A program made the position numbers and the translations under genes. A DNA stretch of 64,000 nucleotides from Opisthorchis felineus. Taxonomy: Eukaryota > Platyhelminthes > Trematoda > Opisthorchiida > Opisthorchiidae. Positions 47,701-56,700 of this stretch are shown piece by piece. The stretch is taken from positions 1-64,000 of the forward strand of contig SJOL01007187.1 of NCBI GenBank assembly GCA_004794785.1, in the 5' to 3' direction. The notes under the pieces are model-generated. The model was not told the DNA's origin, made no database searches, and saw only the letters and a list, made by a program, of their open reading frames with translations. Within the stretch, counting starts at the first letter, position 1, and each line of letters starts with the position of its first letter.

Positions 47701-50700
47701 CGAAAGAAAGCTTCTCCTCTGCACAGAGTTTATGTAAGGTGAACATTCTCAAGCGTCCACTTGAACTTCCCTGGACGTTCATTGAACATTAAACAATAGT
47801 AAACGAACACTACAAAGCAGCTCCATACTTTCCGTAGTACCCTTCACCTTCCATCGGATGCTAGGGTGGAGCTTGGACACCAAACCATAGACTACTTACG
47901 TGCCCCATCAGTAATCTACACTGTTACACTACTACACCCTTCCATTTGTAAGTTAATCTGACCGTTACTCAGCCGCTAGTGACCCAAGACGAATATATAT
48001 CCCATGCTTTGGATTTTGCGCCCTCTTCCCGTAAGAACTCGGAGGGAGTACACTGCCTGTGTTTCGGCACGAAGATGAAACAGCTGTAAGGTGCTTTCCA
48101 AAGGATTACTGAGCCGATCATGGTAAGCAGGTAGATGTGTTGATATATACATCCTACCCTAAAGCTTTCAAACACTTACGGAAGACAACAGGCCTGGTTA
48201 TGTTTCTTAACCAACATAGATGGTGGAGTGGTTCTGCCAAATCAAGATGAATCTGGTTCTGTTGGACTTACTACTTGCTGCCGGTAGTTAACAAACACGG
48301 TAGAATCAACAAAATTTAAAAACTTTTGATGTAAGCATTTTATCAACGGAAGTGGTTTTCAAGGATCGATACATGCTGTGACGCACATAACCCGTCTCTA
48401 TTGCCACTCGGTGGTGCACATGCGTAGAGTCACCCTAAGTTCCTTACTACCCCTTCCACAAAAACGTTTTCCTCCTTCGGCCGTAAGCCACCTTTTTGGC
48501 AAAATGTTCCATTGAATAATTTACTTTTGGATTAGGTCCAACTGAAAATGGCCTCTTTCGAAAGTGCTCGCTCTGGAGAATGAAGAATGCATCTGTCATC
48601 ATCATCAACATCATCATCATCATCATCATCATCGTCATCATCATCATCATCATCATCATCATTAACAGCATCACCGGCTGCAAACCTCGGGCTGTCATAT
48701 TTCCGTACACCGATGACATGAAAAATAAGTGAATAGCTATGCACAAAAAGAGCCAGTTTATGTCTCTGACGCTTGAACCAATAGCGACCATTGATATTTC
48801 ACTGGGGAGGTTGGGACAAAACTCTGCATATTAGGGCACTATTGTGTACGCATGCATGGCACATAGTGCACGAGTGTTCTGTCCTGTTTCGAAATTCCCA
48901 TCTAGGGAGATAGAGGTGATCACTGCGACTAAGATCGCCGCCAATGGGTTTCATAGTTCGCTCTATTGATAAACGGTTGTATAAAACATCCCGTCCAATA
49001 CGCAATATGGTCCTGAAGACGCCGTTCATAGCATTTATTTCAGTAGAAGGGGAAGTTGTTGGGTATAACAATGTTTCTCCAGAAGCCTCATTACCACTTA
49101 CTACAGTATCACACTTTAGAGTGTAGACTATACTTGTCTCAGTTAATCTGCAAGTATAAACAATGGGATAAATTTTATTTAGACTGGAGCAGTCTGAGTG
49201 GAAGGCTAAACTGGAGGGGGTGGGGGGATTTAACGTCGAACAACTTTGGGCTACGTGGATTTGCTTTATACACGCAGATTACTTTTGCGCACTTTTATCT
49301 ATTTAGCAGTTTCCCATGCAAGTGTCCCAAAGATTGAGCCTTAAAAAAGTTGAAAAGTCACCTGCTTTCCTGCGACCCAGCAACCTGAATATATTTCATC
49401 TCGATCTTTCCAGTGCATTGTTCCATAACCACACCTGTTCCCGCCAAACCATTCACCTTCGTATGTGGTTCCATCGGGGTATTTGGAAAATCCGTATCCC
49501 TGGCTTATGTCCTCAAACCAGTCTCCATCGTAATAGCACGATCCATCACTGGTGTATTCGAGTCGACCCTATGCAGAAAGAACAATAATGGCGTTATTCT
49601 AAATCTTCGGAGATTGCACACAGTAGGCAATCCGCAGATTTTATTTGGTTTAATCTGAACAACATGCAATATTTCGAGAAAATTTATTCACTCACTTATT
49701 GAATTGCTTATTCCTTTGCCAACATAAGCACTCACTTACTTACTCACTCATTATTTATTTATTTACTTGTTTCTATATTTAGTTAGTCAGTTAGTTCGCC
49801 AATTAGTTCGCTAGTTAGTAAGTTAGTTACGAACCTACACACTAAGACACTTATCCACTTAGTATCAAGGGGGCATTTGAGGAATGTTACAATACACTGC
49901 ATTGGTAAGCTTATCAGCCACAAGTAGGTTAGCGATAAGCTACTTGCAATATAAGCCTTAACCTTTCCGAAAAAGAGAATTTTGAAATTTGCCTAATCTG
50001 AGGACAGCCAAGTTCAGTTTGACTGTGACCTACAGTGTGCAGGAAACAACTCTTGTAGGTGTACTTCGTATAAGCCGTGTAAATTTAATGCAGCAAAACC
50101 CAGCCTTAGAACATTCCACTGGAAGCAACAGCACACCGGCCTGCACAGTTAAAACAGAAATTCTCCCCTCCTGAGTAATAACCACTCAAAAAACGACACT
50201 CTTTCTAACTGGGACAAAATATCTTACTCGCCGTTTCTAACTTGTGCAAGATGCGGTTAACAGAAGATACAAGGAGATAGTTCAGATACTGAGCGGTCAG
50301 AGCATCACCAGTGACAGGGTTGAACACTACCTATTCACTTCTACACAACCACCTCTGGTCCAAGAAATTTCGTCTAGCTCAAGAAGAGGAAACTCTAGAA
50401 CTGTATAGGTTGAGTGCTATTTTCTTAAAGGAACACTACTCATGAGATTGATGAAAACGTTTCGGCAGCGCACCATCGAGTGCTCCATTCTTCGAGCGCT
50501 TCAGCTAGACGCTATGGTCCACCTGGGATTCAACGAAGTCTACCCTTGAAATTATCTTGGTTAACAAATGAGTGTATCTCAAGAATGGTGTACAACTTGG
50601 GTTCAGCTGGGACATAAGGTTGACGGAAACTCGACGAATTCGTCTATCTGATGAGCCACAAGAAGGGTGAAATTGGTCGTGGACTGTCGAGGAGTCCTCA

Positions 50701-53700
50701 ATAAAATACGCTGCAATATCTCGTATGTCGGGCCAACTGAAATATGAGGCGGCCTTTGTGTAGCGAATTCGGAGGGAGTAACTTGAACAAGAGATTCATT
50801 TGGGATTCATTTGAGTCTTCCGTTAACACCAGATTGGCGTGCAAATGGGTGTAGTTCGTGAAGGTCTGGTGTCGGTTTGCCACACATAAGTGAGATGGCT
50901 GATGCCATATGGCAGAACCTAAGAACACAATCAACGTTAACTTTTTACCGTCGTAACTTCTAACTTAGCTAGCCAGACGCACGAAATGTCATCTGGATCC
51001 CTTTCTAGATAGGTGCATTACACCAAAAACCCGTACCATAAGGATAAAAGAAGAGAGAGAAAGGAAGCGAGAGTTGGGTGCATAGGGTAGTCACCGTTGA
51101 CCAAACAGAGTAAAAAGCAATAAAGGATAAACTGATAGGTTTTGTGGATATTCTGATGCGCTATTTTGTAAAGCCAGTAGGCTAGAAGAAAACAGAACGA
51201 TTGTACGAACCAAAGCGACAAATGTTCACGGTGCAATGTACACTTAGTGCCGAATATCGTAATAAATCCGTACTCTGAGTTTACATAGCACAATAACGCC
51301 TTATAGTCCCGATAGCTTCAACTAACACCTGCAACCGTCTGTTTCATGTTGCAGAGAAACAGAAGGTAATTTCACTGTAAAAATTATGGCATCTTATGGT
51401 TTTATTCGTTGATAGCCTAACCAGAAGTTCATTTGGTGGATGGATTCTGACGAAGAATATAATTGGCGCCAGATTCTCACTCCAGGTTGCTTTAGAGGGA
51501 CCAGGCGTGTTGTATAACTACTGGATGCGGACATAAGGCCGAATGTTTTGATCAAGTGCAAACTTCTGTACGTCCTTTTTCCCGCTACCTAAAGCCTTAA
51601 GAGCAACGTTGCTGCCTGATAACCCAGCGTTGCATAGCTAACTAAACTGTGTATGACACAGTAGACCAGTAGAACACGAGGCAACATTTCACTCACAAGG
51701 AACCCTACATCCCCTGTACAGTCTGGAATGTCATCTTCATCAACGCAACCAAAATTGTGCATTGTAATAAACATAGCCTGGACAAATTTTATGCCTGCCA
51801 ACCAATCTGTATGATGGATTTACCGGAACAGTAAACTTTGTGCCATCTCTCGAATTCAGCCTCATTTTCATGTTCTTCATCAGAACGTGCAACAGAACAT
51901 GAGCCCCGTCGAAGACACGTGATGATGATGTCCAATAAGTTTCCTTTGTCTTGGTCTGCAGTGATTTTTTTCTATGAAGGGACATTTAGGAGACCAACTG
52001 AAATTTTTCTGCCACACACAGACTTATCTCTAAAGAGGGTGTAGTCTACTTAAATTCCAATTGGTCTAACCTATGACAATATATACGGGTCTGTTTACTG
52101 CATGATTCCTTCATTTTTATTTTATATTAATTCACACAGTCTCGACTAGTGAAAATGAACTGAGTGTGAAAATATACACTTACTAAATGGTGTTGGTTGC
52201 TTTTAAAGTCCGGTCGGTATATTTCTTTTTTGCCGTGGATTCTTCATCCACTCGGCAAACTCGTGGATTTATACAAACAAACAACGGAGGACGCTTTTGT
52301 AATTTCTTTGTTGAGAGCTAGGTAAGATTACTTCAGCTACGAGGTATTGTCCTGATTTGGTGTACAATAGTAAACGTTCAATTTATCGGTCTTTTTATCC
52401 AATAGAATTGAGGTGGACGATATTTTGGAACTCAGGGGGAGCGGTACGTGCAGTAGATAGATATATATCGTTCAGCTGTAACACCCTTCCGGTGCCTAGC
52501 TGCCATGCTACCCGACGGAAGCACGAGGACCTAGATACTGCCAGGTTGCTCAAGCCTAGACAGGAAAAATCGAGGTGCGGAGGTCAGTTTCCAACCACGG
52601 ACCTTCCGGTCAGTAAATTCGCAATTTAACCACCGAGCCATCTCGTAGTAGTACCTATCAAATTATTAGAAAGTGCTCAATCATGCAACAGCCAGTACTC
52701 TGTGTTGTCAGTCTATCCCGCTCGCTCGTCAATGCGCTACATAAGATTGTATAAAGTTTCTTTCTTATCCACCCCGTAATTACTGCTACACATATGCTTA
52801 AATATTACATTTGGTTTTTATTTTTACTGGTATTATCACACCAGTTCGAGAGGGACAAGTCAGTTTTTTCAAGGAAATCTACAAATTTTCACAGCTCCTG
52901 AAGACTGATCAGGCAAGCTCAAAGCACAAACAGACAACTTTGTAGTTTCATACCATCCGGAGAAAAAACATGGGATTCGCAAATTACCATTCAAAAAATG
53001 AATATAGACGCTTCTTAAGCAAATGATGCTGCTATGCCTGAAGTTCATTTCGTTAGCTATGAGAACTGGACAAAACATGCAACTTGCAACAAACCAACTA
53101 ATGTTTAAAGTCCTGTGTTCCTTACAAAAAGTAAACAAGACGTGTCCACATGTGTGCAAAGGAATTCAAACAAGCCACAGCCTGGACGAGCGAAACTGCA
53201 AAGATTTACAAGTTACTTGCAAGTTGAGCTGACGTGGAAATTGCATTTGTAGAGCGCGCATACGTCTGACGTACGTTCTACCGTTATGGTTCCAGGCATG
53301 ATCATTGGTTCACCCGAGCCTTTCGGCGGTGATGGTCATCCTTAAATTGGGTAGCAGGTTAGAATTCACTGCCTTTGGTAAATGTCTCAGGATCAATAAG
53401 AAATTCAGGTTGTATGCTTGTACACTGTCTATCATGCTTGATTCAATCGGTCAGTTGAATTCAATTTATCAGCTATAAACGCTGTAACATAGACACGTTG
53501 GTTCCAGCTGCTATAGTTTCAGTCACCGGAAAACGAGATGGTGTGGGACATACAGCCAAGCCTTGGAGGCGATGGCATATCTAGATAGTTTTGGAACTGG
53601 GTAGCTACGTATTGAAGGTGATAGCTTTGATGAATGAGCGCCATTGACTGCGCGATCGGGCCATTTCTGCCAATGTCATCAACCATTAGTGAGTTGAGTT

Positions 53701-56700
53701 CCGGGGTCCCCATCCAAGGAGGCGGCAGTTGCCGACCAGACTAAGTTTACTGAGTAGTACATCGTTACCAGGTCATACACTGTTCACCACTTGGTCGCTT
53801 CCATTCAGCACAGGGCTGGGCAAAAAGAGCTCTGTGAGGCAGACAGTATTCTGGCATGCGAAGTACATGTCCTAACCAGCGTAACCTATGAAGCATGAGT
53901 AATGCATCTATCGCGGGAGAGTTTCTTCTTCCTAAGTCTACCTGGCGTACCTCAGCATTACTAATCCGATGTTCCCACCAGACATGACCAATGCTTCGGA
54001 GACACCGATGGTCAAGCACTGATATCGTCCATATGTCCTCTACCCGTAGGGGTCACTTTTCCGATCCATAAAGCAGTGACTTGTACCATCGACATTCATC
54101 AGATTACTCAGATTTCAATAGAATTCATTAGAGTCTCCGTCGTTGGCAAGCATCTCCTTTGATGTATTCTCTGCAGATCAGCAGCGTTAGACATAGCTGT
54201 GAATCCAAGTCGTTCTCCTCATTTCATCCCAAAATCAGCTAGTTGGCTTCCTTAGGAAAATATCGCCAGCAAATTAGCTGACAAAGTTCTCCATCTAGGT
54301 TGTTGGGGCATGGTCTTTCCCGTCCCTTTTGGGTTGGCAAACTCATCGCTAAGGACAGTAAGGCGAGTAACACTAAGGAAATGCGTACCGGCCCAACTCT
54401 AAGTTATTCTTAAAAACATTGCATCAGTGTCTGGGTGAAGTTTAGTGTTTCGTTGCATAAGCACATACAGTTAGAGGCAGGCTGACGGAATGATCAGTGA
54501 TGTGGGGTTGCACCTGATGTCCATATAATTTGGTTTGTGGCACATTAGGAACTGCTGACCATCGATACGACCACTTGGTTTCGTGGCATGATTACACTCG
54601 GCATAACTTTTAATCTTCCCCTTCTCAGGACTCGTTTTCGCACGTGAAAGACACTCTAAAAGGGTGAATCCATACTAAAAATCATTTTGGTTATCCCCGC
54701 AAAATCCGGCTGACTGAACAGGTAATTCCTAAAACTAGCTTACCTTTCCATGTTTCTTTCCGTCCAACCATTCTCCGCGATATGTAATGCCTAAAGGATG
54801 GTAGTACGTTCCAGTCCCGTGTCTTTTTCCTTGTAGGAATCCCCCTTCGTAATAACTAACAGAGGAATATTATTATTGCAGCCAACTTATCGCACTTTTG
54901 CAAAGTGCAAACCAACCTTCCATCTGGCCATTCCATGCGTCCATTTCCAGAAATCTGACTGTTAACAAACTGCCCGGTGTATGTTATCCCACTTGCTTCC
55001 CACGTAAATTTTCCCAATCCGTGTAAGCGTCCGTTCACTAGATTTCCCTGAACAAGGAATTGAAAATGTGGGATTAGAATTTAGTTTACTGTCGCAATGC
55101 TAGAATATCAGGTCCTGTAAACGAAAGGTTTTTGTTTTTTATTTCGCCCAACTTTTAAACTAGCATATTTCGGGTGTTTTCAGCAACCTTACGAGTGGCG
55201 TCACGTGCGGAAAAACATCAAATAATCTAGGCATCTCCCGTGAGTAACCAAAATTTTGAGTTCAGTTTAACCCAAAGACGAATCATCTACGACGGGTTAC
55301 TGTATTAGCTACATAGCTATATATCCTGCTGTCGTTGGTCCCGAATATCTTTGCACACGCGCAATATTAAAGTAATTTCTTAGCCGCAGGTTGAAACTGA
55401 ATGGAACGTATGTTTCAAACTCAATTATCCTTTGGAGGCCGCTTGGAAGGTCCTGGATATTACAGCAGTTTTTATTTGAATGCGATAGTAGGTCCAGCGA
55501 CGCTATTGACCAACACATAATCCACTAACTGAATATCCACGACGGCAGATCCTTCCTATTATCTCAAGAGATTCGTGCTTTCGTCCCTTGACCGGCAACT
55601 ATATCCACTAAGGAAGCGGTAAACTCGACTATTCTCCATGAATTGAAGCCAGTTGCATGATTTATGGACTTCTCTCTCAATGACCGCACCGCAGGATTCA
55701 CACAACCGTCCTGATATAGCATAAACCCATATATTATGGTGGAGAACGTCGATAATAATGGTTCGCAGAGGCACGTTTGCAACGTCTTCGCGTGTGTAAG
55801 GTCAATTTGTGGTATATTCGGCCCTCGGGTTACCAAATGTTTTGTAAAAGCTTCCTAGGAACTACATTGTTTAAACAACCTAGGCCTTCGGAGGAGCCCA
55901 TCTACTGGAGTCGACTATTTTTACTGTTTTTATTCAAGTTTTAGTAAGTTCTTTTGAGCATCCAAGTCACTCTACAAGTTCGTAATGTGAATTCGTCCAT
56001 CAAGTATGGAACCTCTGGACTTCTCGTGGAACAAACGCCGGACCTTTTGGTTAAGCTTAGGCACTTATATGGCCCAAAGAAAAGTAGAAAAACATTTTGC
56101 AAAGAGTTCCACGTCCTAATCGGGCAGTTCACTGATCTTGAAACTCTGACTCTCAGCCCTCGCTTGTGGCTCATTGTGGCCGGTTACACAGGATACCGGG
56201 AAGATTATTGTACGTCACTTATAAAACTCGTGTTTTTTTACGTTGAGGGTGTCTTGCCACGTTGTGCGTTAACAACACCATTAGATCTGGCAGTCAGATA
56301 CAGTCTGGAAATTCAACATGCAACGCAGTAAAAAGTACTTCTGATGACGCTGTAGGTGGCCGCCTGGTGTACAAACCACTAGCAAAGTGATTCACTGCGC
56401 GGAATCCAGTTCACGTTAATTGGCGAGAAGCAAAATATCACATTGAATATACAATAAATTTACTTCTATCAGGAAGTCAACCGAACATTGCTGAATATCA
56501 TCGGCTAGTTTTGAGAAGTTCTTTAAACATCACCATGCAAAACTTGACGTTAGAGGACAGGTTCCTGTGTATTCATAGGATACCCGAAAACGAGTCAAAG
56601 TATACTCCTTCTGTTTGTTACTGTTTGGCAGGCTGCTTTGTGCAGCCATAGAAAAATCAACTATCGACAATGCGAACAAATAACGACGTAAGTTCGAAAC

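Larger units (their letters stand above)
49569..54743 (-). other. RSPH10B-like intron 4
   Basis: 5.2 kb, the largest intron. Contents: a tetranucleotide-rich tract (49690-49840), a 300-bp family repeat (50430-50880), a SINE (52468) and an RTE 3' end (53520-54115). Nothing else is recognised. Confidence 0.75.

Noticed and set aside
48447..48791. Frames with long Met or Asp runs
   Set aside because: They are created by the (TCA)n microsatellite and have no coding support.
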